In this document: positions 17,206-26,284 of the stretch, piece by piece
How positions within the stretch are numbered: the stretch's first letter is position 1
Layout: every line of letters begins with the position of its first letter
Assembly: GCA_964606665.1 (NCBI GenBank)
Contig: CAZSHS010000009.1
Location: forward strand, 35,586-99,585
Source of the DNA: Aved-18 sp964606665
GTDB taxonomy: Bacteria; Cyanobacteriota; Vampirovibrionia; Obscuribacterales; Obscuribacteraceae
Direction: 5' to 3'
DNA: 64,000 bases
Notes under the pieces: model-generated
Databases searched by the model: none
What the model was told of the DNA's origin: nothing
What the model saw: the letters and a program-made list of their open reading frames with translations, nothing else
Translations under genes and position numbers: made by a program

Positions 17206-19305
17206 TTACAGGGCTGCCTTTTTTACTTCTTCTTCGGGAACAAAGTTCTTTCCTGAAGTAGATAATTCCAAAATACAATCATGATGCCATATCAATTTGA
17301 AATATTTATGAAACTCGCTTGTTCCTTCAAAAGTGATCGCGGGACAATTCTTTAGTCTAAGATTCACAAGTGTACCTAATTTAGCCAATTTGACTAATTG
17401 CCTGTCCGTGATATTGGTATTACTTAAATCAAGATATTGGAGTTTCAAATCTAGCAGAGAATCAATCAATTTATCGTCGATGACAGGACTTGCGTTCAAA
17501 TCCAAATATTTCAGTTTTTGAAGTGCAACAAGTTCATTGATCTGAGCCGGCGAAGATTGGCTATTAGTCACATCAAGTCGAAAAAGCTGCTTTAGATTTT
17601 TCATGGCATGCCACTGCTCTTTGGCCATGGATATACCTCTGAGATCAAGTTGTTGAATTTTGGCTTCTGCAAGTGCTTCAATACTCTCGGCAGAGATAGC
17701 AGAATTGCCTTCCAGGCTGATTGATTTAACAAGAGGCAGTTTTGCCAGCTTGACACCAATATCTGCACTGCAAGAGGTGTTGCAGAGAGACACTCCTTGC
17801 AACAACCTAATCTTAGACAGGTCAATCACACAGTGATCATTTATTTTCTTGGATCTCAACTCGATAAATCTAAGGTTTGGTAATCGAGTCAATAAGGCAA
17901 CAGATTTATTACTTAAATTATCCGAGCCCAGCGACAAAATTTCCAAGCTCTTCATTTTGGTTATCTGTTCCAACGCCAAGTCATCGATATAAGTCCCGTT
18001 CAGCTCAAGCTCTTTAGCGGGTAGATCACTCAAGTATTTAAGTCCTGTACCTTTGATGAGAGGGCAGTTCTTTAGCACTATCTTTTGAACAGATCTTTGA
18101 CCAATCTTTTTCAAATCCTCGTCTACTGCAGACTCCGAGAATACGCACGTCGTCTCATTGGATGCAGAAGTAGTTAAGGTGAGTACTTGCTCTTTTGCAA
18201 AATTCTTATTTGTCTCTACCACCGGTGCTAAAGTTTTCAACGTCGCTGGCGGTTTGTCTGATTGGTCTAAGAGTTTACTTCTAACTGCGTCCTTTCGATT
18301 TTGAAACTCAAAATTTTGATAATAAACAAAAGCGACAATAAAACATATTGCTATCGCGCTGGCTATTGCTATGACAAATTTTCGCGACGATATTGCTGTC
18401 TGAAAATCATCTATTTTCTCCGATTCTGATTTAGACTTACTAAATCCAGCTCTAAAAATCTCTTCTTGAATCGACTCTATCTCTTCTATCAAAAGCTTGG
18501 CCGACTGCGGTCTATCTTCTGGCAATTTAGCTAGACATCTATCTATCAAGCTAACTAAACTTGAAGGAAATTCAGAATCCTTTTTTATTTCGCTGATCAA
18601 AGGTGGGGCTAAGTCACGCTGCATAGTCATTGTTTCTATGGGCGATTGGCCTTTTAGCGGCAAAACGCCTGTCAGCATTTCAAAAACAAGACAGCCAAGA
18701 CTGTAGATATCAGAGCGTGAGTCAATTTCAAAAGCACAAACCTGCTCAGGACTCATATAATTCGGGCTTCCAACAGTGGTATTAACTGCGGTTAGTTTTT
18801 GTTCAACATTTTCAAGCTGTGCCAAACCAAAATCTAGAATCTTAACAACTTGTTTTCCAGAATCTCCACTTACAATAATGATGTTAGACGGCTTCAAATC
18901 TCGATGAACGATACCATGCTTGTGAGCATGTTCCAGTCCTTTGCAAATTTGCAAGAAAATTTCCATGCTCTCTTTTGCGGATAAATAGCCTTTTCTTGCA
19001 AGAATTTCTAAAAGAGTCTCTCCTTCCAAAAATTCCATCACTATATATGGCACATTTGAAGAGGTCAGTCCAAAATCAAAAATCCTAGTTATATTTATAT
19101 GTTGGAGCTTCCCCCCTGCAATAGCCTCACGTTGCAATCTAATGGCCGTGATTTCAGAGTCCAGATTGTGCAAAATTTTAATTGCAACCTCTATATTGAG
19201 ATTGCAGTCAAAAGCTTTGAGAATTTGACCCATGCCACCAGCGCCAATAATTTCTTCAATCTGATAACGCTGAGTTATTTCGTCTGGAAAGGCACTCTGG
19301 TTCAT
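17206..19305 (-). CDS. Ser/Thr protein kinase with membrane helix and leucine-rich repeats
   Basis: The protein kinase domain covers about residues 14-285. It has GAGGMG in the glycine loop (21-26), the invariant Lys at 43, HRDLKPSN in the catalytic loop, DFGLAQ in the activation segment and SPNYMSPEQ. A single membrane helix at about 310-335 is followed by an extracytoplasmic region. From about 400 to 670 there are leucine-rich repeats with LxxLDLxxTxIxD-type units. This is the bacterial Hanks-type (PknB-like) layout with an LRR sensor in place of PASTA repeats. The gene starts 19 bases after the GNAT gene and is the last of the HIT-GNAT-kinase operon. The ligand is unknown. Confidence 0.93.
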   Translation of the reverse strand: MNQSAFPDEITQRYQIEEIIGAGGMGQILKAFDCNLNIEVAIKILHNLDSEITAIRLQREAIAGGKLQHINITRIFDFGLTSSNVPYIVMEFLEGETLLEILARKGYLSAKESMEIFLQICKGLEHAHKHGIVHRDLKPSNIIIVSGDSGKQVVKILDFGLAQLENVEQKLTAVNTTVGSPNYMSPEQVCAFEIDSRSDIYSLGCLVFEMLTGVLPLKGQSPIETMTMQRDLAPPLISEIKKDSEFPSSLVSLIDRCLAKLPEDRPQSAKLLIEEIESIQEEIFRAGFSKSKSESEKIDDFQTAISSRKFVIAIASAIAICFIVAFVYYQNFEFQNRKDAVRSKLLDQSDKPPATLKTLAPVVETNKNFAKEQVLTLTTSASNETTCVFSESAVDEDLKKIGQRSVQKIVLKNCPLIKGTGLKYLSDLPAKELELNGTYIDDLALEQITKMKSLEILSLGSDNLSNKSVALLTRLPNLRFIELRSKKINDHCVIDLSKIRLLQGVSLCNTSCSADIGVKLAKLPLVKSISLEGNSAISAESIEALAEAKIQQLDLRGISMAKEQWHAMKNLKQLFRLDVTNSQSSPAQINELVALQKLKYLDLNASPVIDDKLIDSLLDLKLQYLDLSNTNITDRQLVKLAKLGTLVNLRLKNCPAITFEGTSEFHKYFKLIWHHDCILELSTSGKNFVPEEEVKKAAL

Positions 19306-19324
19306 AAAGAGTGTGCGATGCTCC

Positions 19325-19801
19325 TCATAAACTCTCCAGAACTTGCAAAACCCCTGCTCGAATCATTACCCAATCCTCAATTTCTTTGAATCCCAGTTTC
19401 TTATACCAATTCAAAGGAAATTCCTGACAACGAAATGTATAAGTCTCCCACAACACAGGAGAATATTTTTCATTGGCATTAATCAACGCCTGACGAATAA
19501 GTTCACTTGCTAATCCGCGCCCTTGGTGCTCAGGATCTATGAAAAGTTCGCCATCTACAAGATGGTTGCCATCCCACCATGGACGAATACCCACAATAAA
19601 TCCACCAACCAACTTTTGCTCAAATTCTGCAACAAACGCTAAGTCTGGTTGCCGCCTAAACCAATCAGAAAGAAGGGCCTTAGCAGATATTTCGCTCCAA
19701 TGCTCTTTCAGCTCCGGGTCTTGAAAGGCGCGCATATAAACAGAACCGAGCGTACTCAAATCATCGCTCTGCATCAATCTAATGTTGTATGTAGAATCCA
19801 T
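19325..19801 (-). CDS. GNAT-family N-acetyltransferase
   Basis: Transfers an acetyl group from acetyl-CoA to an unknown amine. The 158 residues show the GNAT core: LVGGFIVGIRP forms strands 2-4, then LFIDPEHQGRGLASELIRQAL is motif A with the Q/RxxGxG/A acetyl-CoA loop. FPLNWYKKLGFKEIEDWVMIR is the C-terminal motif B segment. The ATG begins immediately after the TGA of the HIT gene (TGAATG), so the two are translationally coupled. Substrate cannot be predicted from sequence. Confidence 0.9.
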   Translation of the reverse strand: MDSTYNIRLMQSDDLSTLGSVYMRAFQDPELKEHWSEISAKALLSDWFRRQPDLAFVAEFEQKLVGGFIVGIRPWWDGNHLVDGELFIDPEHQGRGLASELIRQALINANEKYSPVLWETYTFRCQEFPLNWYKKLGFKEIEDWVMIRAGVLQVLESL

Positions 19802-20215
19802 TCAAAGCCTCTGCTTTAATTTGGCACAAATCTCACGCACCAACTGCTCATCACAAGCCGGCACCACTGGATAAGACATAATCCCACGCCCTTTATACTG
19901 AGGATTAAAGTCCTTCGCTCTTGGAATAATGTGCACGTGAAAGTGAGGCACCGCCTCAGCCAAGCTAAAGGTATAGACCCGCTCGCACTGGGTTGCTTCG
20001 CGAATGCATTTCATAGCTCTTGCCAATATGCCACCATATGCAGTGCGTTCAAATTCTGTTGCTTCAGACAAATCGAGCAAATGTCGCTTCGATTGCAACA
20101 CCAGATATCCCAAAATATCGGTTTCAGAACTATGACGCAAAATCCAGTTGTCATCGCTATAAATGACACGATCAGCAGTATAAATCGGTGCTTCGCTGCA
20201 AAGCTGACAGGACAT
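19802..20215 (-). CDS. HIT-family nucleotide hydrolase
   Basis: A histidine-triad protein of 137 residues, expected to hydrolyse or transfer nucleotidyl groups from purine nucleotide substrates. The signature HFHVHIIP is at about residues 103-110 with three His in HxHxH spacing. The upstream substrate-binding segment ends in GYLVLQSKRHLLDLSE. An N-terminal CxxC pair (CQLC) could help bind zinc, as in some HIT proteins. The ATG overlaps the stop of the 914-residue protein gene as TAATG, and its own stop abuts the GNAT start. Confidence 0.92.
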   Translation of the reverse strand: MSCQLCSEAPIYTADRVIYSDDNWILRHSSETDILGYLVLQSKRHLLDLSEATEFERTAYGGILARAMKCIREATQCERVYTFSLAEAVPHFHVHIIPRAKDFNPQYKGRGIMSYPVVPACDEQLVREICAKLKQRL

Positions 20216-22959
20216 TATCTAGTGATGCTCACAGAAGGATCTACAGTGTTGCGACGAAACTGAGTGCCACCATCTTCGAATGGTCTTGCACGCCATGGTC
20301 TGCGCTGATTAGGATTTGGATTTTGTCTTCGACGTGGGTTATTTGGGTTGTTAGGATTATTAGGATTATTAGGATCGTTAGGATCCATTTCAGGCTGAGG
20401 CTGCATTTGGGTGTAGCGTGGATCAGGCTGGTAGGCTGGCATTTCTTCGTCGCCTTGAGTTTGATATGGTCTCATGCTCTGGTCTTGTGGATTGCGTCTG
20501 TAGACGCCATCCTGAGGTAGCTGCTGGGCATTTTGAGCTTCGTACATCGCTCTTGCGCGGTTCATCATATAGTCGGGAGGAGGCACGTTTGCAGGAAAAC
20601 GAACTGGTCCGTGCGAGATGGGCGGTGGAGGCGCTTTCAATTGATAAAGCGGGGTGTACTGGTCGCCCGCACCGGTTCCTACTACTTCGCTACCGTCGGC
20701 TTGGAAGGTTCTATTAACAGCCACTTTCTGACCGTCTACCATTTTGAATCCCGATACTGAGACATTACCTTTATCGTCTCTTTGCACGGACAATTCTCTT
20801 TCTTCACCGGTCTCTTGAATTTTCCACATGTTGCCGGAAGTGCGCGAATAATTACTTTCTTTCCATCCTGTAATTTGATTTCCTTCAATGATGGGCTGTT
20901 TGATTTTGAAGCTTGAGATATTGCCAGTGGTGTCATAAGCAAATTCGATTTGTTGGGCGTTATAGCGCGATCCAAAGCGCTCCATGTTTGGCTTTTGCTG
21001 ATTGGAGACATCCATTATCACTTGTTTGTCGCCAACCACGTCTTTGCTTGCATCCCATGCCACAACTTGAAGCTTGCTGCCATTGAGATAGCTTGTGTTT
21101 CCGGTCTGGTAATCGTAGTGGAATTTGCGTCCATCTGCTGCAGTGGTTACCACAGCGTCTTGACCGAATTTGTGCTCGGCGCCATTTTCATCGAGAACGC
21201 GGTAATCGCGATTAGCATACACATGAATCTGTTTGCCGGTATTCTGATCGATTTGAACACCGACTGTAACTTCATTTTGACTTTGGGGCAAGAACTCACG
21301 CATCGCGGTCATCGAGCGCAATGTAGCAAGATTGGAAGCGGTTTGTTGCGCATCACCAGGAACGAGAAGTGCGGAAATTTGATCAATCTTCTGAACTTCT
21401 TCATTGGTAAAAGCAGTTTTTCCTGGCACTCTGTTGGCACGAAATTCGAGCCACTGTGAAGGCTGACCTGGAACTTGAACGCCGATTTCCTCGACCTGAC
21501 CTTGCGCATTACGACGAGCATAACCGAACACAGCATCCGGTGAATTTTGTCCGGGAGTCATGCCATTGATTTTGGCACTGGTGTCGGACAGATACATGTA
21601 GTCAGTCGATCTACCGTTTGGATAAACGATAGATCTAAGTGGTTGAATTTGTTGAGCAATCATTTGTCCATCTGGAGTTTCAACCATAGTGTTGATCAAG
21701 CGGCTGTCGCGTCTGGTCTTAACACCATTTGCTTCTTGTCTGTAGCCGTTTGCATCAAGGTATTGAACAGAACCAGTTGGGCTCAATGCAACATCGCCAA
21801 CTAATTGATTAACTACTTCAGGCTGACCGGTGACTTGATTTAGCTTAGTGATACGCAAGCCGTTTGCTTCGCGCGTGCCTTGTTCAACTACTTGGGGTTG
21901 ATTGTTTGCGCCAATTTTGCCCACTGCATAGTTTTGAACTCTGCCTTGTGCATCATAAGTGGCCTGGAAGAATTTGCCGTCTTCGCTGCGAACCATGGTT
22001 GGTTTGCCATTTTGATATTCATAATAGACGCCATTTTTGAGAGCTTTAACAGGCTTGCCATTTTGATCGAATTGTTCAAACGATTTGCCATCACCATAAT
22101 CGGTACGCACAAGGCGTCCTTGCGAAAGGGTGTCCTTGCGGCCATCGGGATAAATGACTTGAGAAGCTTGACCGCCCTCTAATTTAATTTTTCTACCATC
22201 AGCTTCGACTGATTCGAACATGGTGTAGCCATTTGGAGTTAAAGCGAAGCGAGCAATGGTTCCAGTTTGAACATCAATACGAAGACGCTCATTACCAAGA
22301 GGAATGTCCACCACTGCTTGTTGGACAGATTGTGGTTGTTGACCTGCAACCACCATGTCGACGCCAGCCCCCTTACGTACACGGAACATGGCATTGCCCA
22401 ATTGAATAGTGACCTGATTGCCATCAGCCTGCATAACTTTGGATTCAGGAAACTGATTACCAATAACAGTGGGCGAATTACCAAAGAGCTGCCATTCTTG
22501 CATGCCTTGATTTTGGATTTGAACTTCAGGACGAACAGCGGCAGTATTGGGATTAAAAACACCAGGATTGAAGCCAGGGTTGACTACGGCCGGGTTGAAA
22601 GTCTGATTTGGATTGAAGGCTGGAGCGACCTGGTTATAATCGGCTCTCCACTGTGCTGCTGGCTTGTTTTGAAGAAGATTCGGAAGAGCAGAAGCAGGGT
22701 TGAAGCCTGTGAAAGCCTGGTCAGGTGAAGCTTTCCAGTCGAAGGTTCTGTTGGCGTCGTTGACAATTTGATTGAGATTTTTGCCCTGATTTTCTTGGAA
22801 AAGATTATTCGGGAGGAAATCCATCCCGGCAATCTGGATGGTTGGTTTTTGTAAGCCGCTGTCAGCCAAAAGTTTATCGTGCACAGAGCTGTCTTCAGTC
22901 ACGCTCGAAGCTGCAACGTTGTCGTTGGCTTTGGCTTCGGGGTTTTGACCGGATGTCAT
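20215..22959 (-). CDS. Large YD-like beta-repeat protein, unknown function
   Basis: A protein of 914 residues that I do not recognise as a named family. The first 200 residues are Asn/Gln/Pro rich with a run of NP-containing units (FNPNQTFNP, NPGFNPGVFNP). Residues about 200-750 carry loosely repeated beta segments of the type YPDGRKD, ANGYRQE, ADGRKFHYDYQTG, which look like YD/RHS-type or MORN-like repeats. The tail is Pro/Gln/Arg rich with a NDPNNPNNP run. No signal peptide is visible, although RHS-like proteins are often exported. It is first in an operon with HIT, GNAT and LRR-kinase genes (TAATG overlap). Its leader holds a pair of direct repeats. The coding frame is continuous and convincing. 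Confidence 0.8.
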   Translation of the reverse strand: MTSGQNPEAKANDNVAASSVTEDSSVHDKLLADSGLQKPTIQIAGMDFLPNNLFQENQGKNLNQIVNDANRTFDWKASPDQAFTGFNPASALPNLLQNKPAAQWRADYNQVAPAFNPNQTFNPAVVNPGFNPGVFNPNTAAVRPEVQIQNQGMQEWQLFGNSPTVIGNQFPESKVMQADGNQVTIQLGNAMFRVRKGAGVDMVVAGQQPQSVQQAVVDIPLGNERLRIDVQTGTIARFALTPNGYTMFESVEADGRKIKLEGGQASQVIYPDGRKDTLSQGRLVRTDYGDGKSFEQFDQNGKPVKALKNGVYYEYQNGKPTMVRSEDGKFFQATYDAQGRVQNYAVGKIGANNQPQVVEQGTREANGLRITKLNQVTGQPEVVNQLVGDVALSPTGSVQYLDANGYRQEANGVKTRRDSRLINTMVETPDGQMIAQQIQPLRSIVYPNGRSTDYMYLSDTSAKINGMTPGQNSPDAVFGYARRNAQGQVEEIGVQVPGQPSQWLEFRANRVPGKTAFTNEEVQKIDQISALLVPGDAQQTASNLATLRSMTAMREFLPQSQNEVTVGVQIDQNTGKQIHVYANRDYRVLDENGAEHKFGQDAVVTTAADGRKFHYDYQTGNTSYLNGSKLQVVAWDASKDVVGDKQVIMDVSNQQKPNMERFGSRYNAQQIEFAYDTTGNISSFKIKQPIIEGNQITGWKESNYSRTSGNMWKIQETGEERELSVQRDDKGNVSVSGFKMVDGQKVAVNRTFQADGSEVVGTGAGDQYTPLYQLKAPPPPISHGPVRFPANVPPPDYMMNRARAMYEAQNAQQLPQDGVYRRNPQDQSMRPYQTQGDEEMPAYQPDPRYTQMQPQPEMDPNDPNNPNNPNNPNNPRRRQNPNPNQRRPWRARPFEDGGTQFRRNTVDPSVSITR
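20351..20386 (-). repeat. Nine-base tandem repeat encoding Asn-Pro/Asp-Pro runs
   Basis: Four copies of TTAGGATNN (plus strand) lie head to tail. In the minus-strand frame they encode the NDPNNPNNP-type run near the C-terminus of the 914-residue protein. The nine-base unit keeps the frame, so copy-number changes would lengthen or shorten the run without breaking the gene. Confidence 0.8.
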
Positions 22960-23014
22960 CGCAATTGCGCCTCTGTGTCTATGCCCTTACTTTATACAAA
23001 AGGGGCATGCAAGA

Positions 23015-23069
23015 CACTGGGGAAAACCGTGCCCCCCATCTAAAAAGCATGGGAGAAACCGTGCCCTCG
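23015..23069 (-). repeat. Pair of direct repeats in the leader of the 914-aa gene
   Basis: Two imperfect copies of about 23 bases lie at 23015-23037 and 23047-23069, 32 bases apart start to start. They share TGGG and AAACCGTGCCC. Each has GGG-type and CCC-type ends that could pair into a short hairpin. They lie 55-110 bases upstream of the start codon of the operon gene, so an operator or leader-RNA role is possible but not shown. Confidence 0.5.
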
Positions 23070-23112
23070 ACACAAATTTAATATATACCGAAATTTTTAA
23101 GTCTCGGAATTA

Positions 23113-23439
23113 TTAGCAAACAGCCCCTTCAGCGATAGCTGGAGCTCCACAGGATCTAAGCAGACAGTCAATTCTTGCCACTTTAAAGACTTTATAAATA
23201 CTAGGAGTCATATTTTGGAAACGACAATGCTTACCTGAAGCTTCTACTGAAGTTACGAACTCTTCAAGCCATTCAAGTCCATCTACAGTGATGAATGTGC
23301 ACTCGGCAAAATTAATCAAAACTGGGCTTTCGGTTTCAGCGGCAAGTTTTTTGGCACCTTGGATTTCGCCATTAAAAATAGCAGGCACTTTGACGGTGTC
23401 GAAGTGGTTGTTGTGTTGTTGTTTTGAATTAGCTGTCAT
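23113..23439 (-). CDS. STAS-domain protein without a phosphorylatable Ser
   Basis: A protein of 108 residues whose middle resembles the STAS fold of anti-sigma-factor antagonists: a strand with PVLINFAECTFI, then VDGLEWLEEFVTSVEA, then a strand and helix ending in IYKVFKVARID. In SpoIIAA-type proteins the loop after the strand reads DSSG or similar. Here it is TVDG, so the usual phospho-Ser is absent and partner switching by phosphorylation is doubtful. The C-terminus has Cys residues (two after LLRS). It begins 21 bases after adhE on the same strand and may be cotranscribed. Confidence 0.65.
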   Translation of the reverse strand: MTANSKQQHNNHFDTVKVPAIFNGEIQGAKKLAAETESPVLINFAECTFITVDGLEWLEEFVTSVEASGKHCRFQNMTPSIYKVFKVARIDCLLRSCGAPAIAEGAVC

Positions 23440-23460
23440 ATCTATTTCTACTTATTTTAT

Positions 23461-26112
23461 CTATTTAGGCGGTTGACGTTCGGGATAAGCACTAATAAAA
23501 AGCTGAACCATTTCCTCAATTAAGGGGAAACGAGGATTAGTTTTAATACTTAAATCTTCAAAAGCACCTTTAACTAATATAGGCAGTTTATTTTGGAATT
23601 CTTCAGGTGTGATTCCCAACTCAGAAATAGCAAGTGGTTGCTTGCACAAACGGCCAATATCGTAAATTTTCTGCTTCAGTGCTTTAATGCCTTTTTTCAC
23701 TTCAACATCGCTGTCGGCTTTGCCTTCTTCTGGCTTGTAGAGCCCGAGAAACTCGGCTGCTCTGGCATATTTTTTGTCTGCCACCCATGTGTGATAATTC
23801 GAAATTGAAACAAATTTGCCAGGCACGTTTTCGTTATAGTCAACAGTCGACAACAAAAATACTGCATTTGCTCGACCGTGCGAAACATCAAAAGTAGCTC
23901 CAAGACTGTGGGCCAGAGCATGATTTACACCGACAGACACGTTTCCAATAGCCATACCGGCAAGACAAGATCCGTGGTGCAGTTTGTGGCGATAAACTAT
24001 GTCATCTGGATTTTCCAAAACCATCGGTAAAGCTTCAAAAATAAGGCGCATTGCTTCGAGCGCCAATCCATCAGTGTAGTCGAAGGCGACAGCAGAAACC
24101 AATGCTTCAAGCGCGTGAGTAAGCGCATCAAATGCGGTATCACAAGTAATCGACAAAGGAAGTGACTTTGTCAAGTTTGCATCGACAATTGCAATATCAG
24201 GCAAAAGCGTCTGATCAACAAATGAAACTTTGCGATGTTTTTCGTTATCTTTCAGCACCGCAAATGGTGTCACTTCAGAACCGGTACCCGACGTAGTAGG
24301 AATAGCAATCAACTTGGTTTTGTTTGATTTAGGAAACTGTGCAAGCCTGTGACGGAAGTCGAGAAATGCCACCGAAAGCTGGTCCACATCGATATCTGGA
24401 TAGTCATAAAACAAACGTATCAATTTGGCTGCGTCCAAAACGGAACCGCCACCCAGCGCCACTATAGTATCGGGTTTGGTGGCTTTAAGAAATTCAACAG
24501 CAGTTTTGATTGCTGCAAAATCCGGCTCTACGCCGATATTATCGTAGACGCTAGTTTTGCAATCTTCTGGCATCTTCTCAAGAACGGCAGAAAGGTGTCC
24601 GCGCTTGTCGGCAGATTTAGTAGTGAGAATTACAGCCGATTTTGTTTTTTGATGACTCAAGACATCGATGCTGCCCGGGTTTACGTGCAGACTATTAGTA
24701 GTTTGAAAAACCACATCGTAGACAGTGCGACGTGGGACTTTTTTGTAATTGATTAAATTCTTAATTCCAACGTTGTCGGATGTGATGTTACCACCGCCAG
24801 TACCACAACCAAAACTCAAGGTTGTATTTAAATTGTTATAAACGCCGCCCAAACCGCCAATTGAGGTTGGACAATTAACGATTATTCTGCCCGCATTTAT
24901 CGAATCAGCAAAGAGGGCAATAACGTCTTCGTCGCGAGCAAATACACCAGCAGTGTGTCCGGTGCCACCACCATAATTAACATCGAGCGAGCGATTGATA
25001 CCTTCGTAAACTGAGTCTACAAAAACATATCCAAGAACGGGCATGAGTTTTTCAACTGCCAATCGATGGTGCCGCAATTCGCCTTCGAGCGGGCATAAAA
25101 TAATTTTGCAGTTGAGCGGTACATCAAGACCAGCTTCCTGAGCAATTTTGTATGCTGGTTGACCGACAAGTTTGTAATTCATTCCACCAGTTTTTGGTTC
25201 AATTACAGCATCAGCAACCTGGTTAACTTCTTCTGGTTTACAAACATAACAACCCAAGCGCTCGAATTCACGCAAAACCTGTTCGCCTACTTCTCTGTCT
25301 ATGACCAGAGTTTGCTCACTTGGACATTCAGTGCCATTATCGAAAGTCTTGGAAGTGATAATGTCTTTCACCGATGAATGTATGTCAGCAGATTTATGCA
25401 AATAACAAGGTGTGTTACCTGAACCCACACCAAGAGCTGGTTTTCCCGAGCTGTAAGCAGTGCGAACCATCTGAGTGCCACCCGTGGCGAATATTAAATC
25501 GACTTGAGGATGGCTCATCATGCGCTCAGTTTCTTTTCTGAGCTTGGATGATTTTTCTACCCAAGTAATGAAATGCTTTGGAGCGCCAGCCTTCAAACCA
25601 GCTTCGTAGACTATCTGGGCTGCGTTATTTGAGCAATTTGCTGCCATTAAGTGAGCCGAGAATACAATTGCATTGCGAGTTTTAGCGCAAGCAATGCTTT
25701 TGAAAATAACAGTAGATGTCGGGTTGGTCACAGGCGACAGAGCCAAAATGACGCCAATGGGCTCAGCGTATTCGACCATATCTTCTTCGGGATACTCTTT
25801 GACGATGCCGCAAGTGCGAGTATTTTTTATCTGGTTGTATTGAAACTCTGATGCCACGAAGTTTTTAAGCACTTTGTCTTCGGTAAGACCCATACGAGTC
25901 TCTTCATGCGCCTGAAGAGCAAGGGCGGGAGCAGCTTCGATTGCGGCAATCGTCATAGCTTTGACGATTTTGTCCACTTGTTCCTGGGTGTACTGCGTGA
26001 ACACAGCCGCTGCAAGGCGTGCCTGGCGCAACATTTGCTCGGTTTTTTCTTCGACTTCGCCTGACTTTGCAAGGTTAGTCTTGCTTTCCGAACCCTGAAC
26101 AGTGGTGGTCAT
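23461..26112 (-). CDS. adhE: Bifunctional acetaldehyde-CoA/alcohol dehydrogenase
   Basis: Reduces acetyl-CoA to acetaldehyde and then to ethanol, using two NADH, in mixed-acid fermentation. The N-terminal aldehyde dehydrogenase half (about residues 20-430) has the catalytic Cys in NGTECPSEQT and the VGSGNTP motif. The C-terminal half (about 460-880) is an iron-dependent alcohol dehydrogenase with GGGSVLDAAK, FDALTHALEA and GVNHALAHSLG, which carry metal-binding His residues. Length of 883 residues is normal. I use the ATG at 26112, preceded by AAGGA; an ATG at 26178 would add 22 unusual residues. AdhE usually forms long filaments (spirosomes). Its presence implies an anaerobic or facultative phase. 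Confidence 0.97.
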   Translation of the reverse strand: MTTTVQGSESKTNLAKSGEVEEKTEQMLRQARLAAAVFTQYTQEQVDKIVKAMTIAAIEAAPALALQAHEETRMGLTEDKVLKNFVASEFQYNQIKNTRTCGIVKEYPEEDMVEYAEPIGVILALSPVTNPTSTVIFKSIACAKTRNAIVFSAHLMAANCSNNAAQIVYEAGLKAGAPKHFITWVEKSSKLRKETERMMSHPQVDLIFATGGTQMVRTAYSSGKPALGVGSGNTPCYLHKSADIHSSVKDIITSKTFDNGTECPSEQTLVIDREVGEQVLREFERLGCYVCKPEEVNQVADAVIEPKTGGMNYKLVGQPAYKIAQEAGLDVPLNCKIILCPLEGELRHHRLAVEKLMPVLGYVFVDSVYEGINRSLDVNYGGGTGHTAGVFARDEDVIALFADSINAGRIIVNCPTSIGGLGGVYNNLNTTLSFGCGTGGGNITSDNVGIKNLINYKKVPRRTVYDVVFQTTNSLHVNPGSIDVLSHQKTKSAVILTTKSADKRGHLSAVLEKMPEDCKTSVYDNIGVEPDFAAIKTAVEFLKATKPDTIVALGGGSVLDAAKLIRLFYDYPDIDVDQLSVAFLDFRHRLAQFPKSNKTKLIAIPTTSGTGSEVTPFAVLKDNEKHRKVSFVDQTLLPDIAIVDANLTKSLPLSITCDTAFDALTHALEALVSAVAFDYTDGLALEAMRLIFEALPMVLENPDDIVYRHKLHHGSCLAGMAIGNVSVGVNHALAHSLGATFDVSHGRANAVFLLSTVDYNENVPGKFVSISNYHTWVADKKYARAAEFLGLYKPEEGKADSDVEVKKGIKALKQKIYDIGRLCKQPLAISELGITPEEFQNKLPILVKGAFEDLSIKTNPRFPLIEEMVQLFISAYPERQPPK

Positions 26113-26284
26113 CGCGTCCTTATGTCCTATCTGCGTTTTATGTGAGTAGTTATAGTCTACGGGGAAACCCAGCCCCAATTATCTCTATTATTTAATTGTT
26201 TTACACTTATACGTAATTCCCCCCTTCCAACGCGCCCGTTTTGGCCATAGAATTTGGCTATTCAGAGGCAATGTTCTGGTTTTT

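Noticed and set aside
20188..20520. 110-codon plus-strand open frame opposite the Asn/Pro run
   Set aside because: Its Trp/Ile/Arg repeats come from the nine-base tandem repeat read on the wrong strand.
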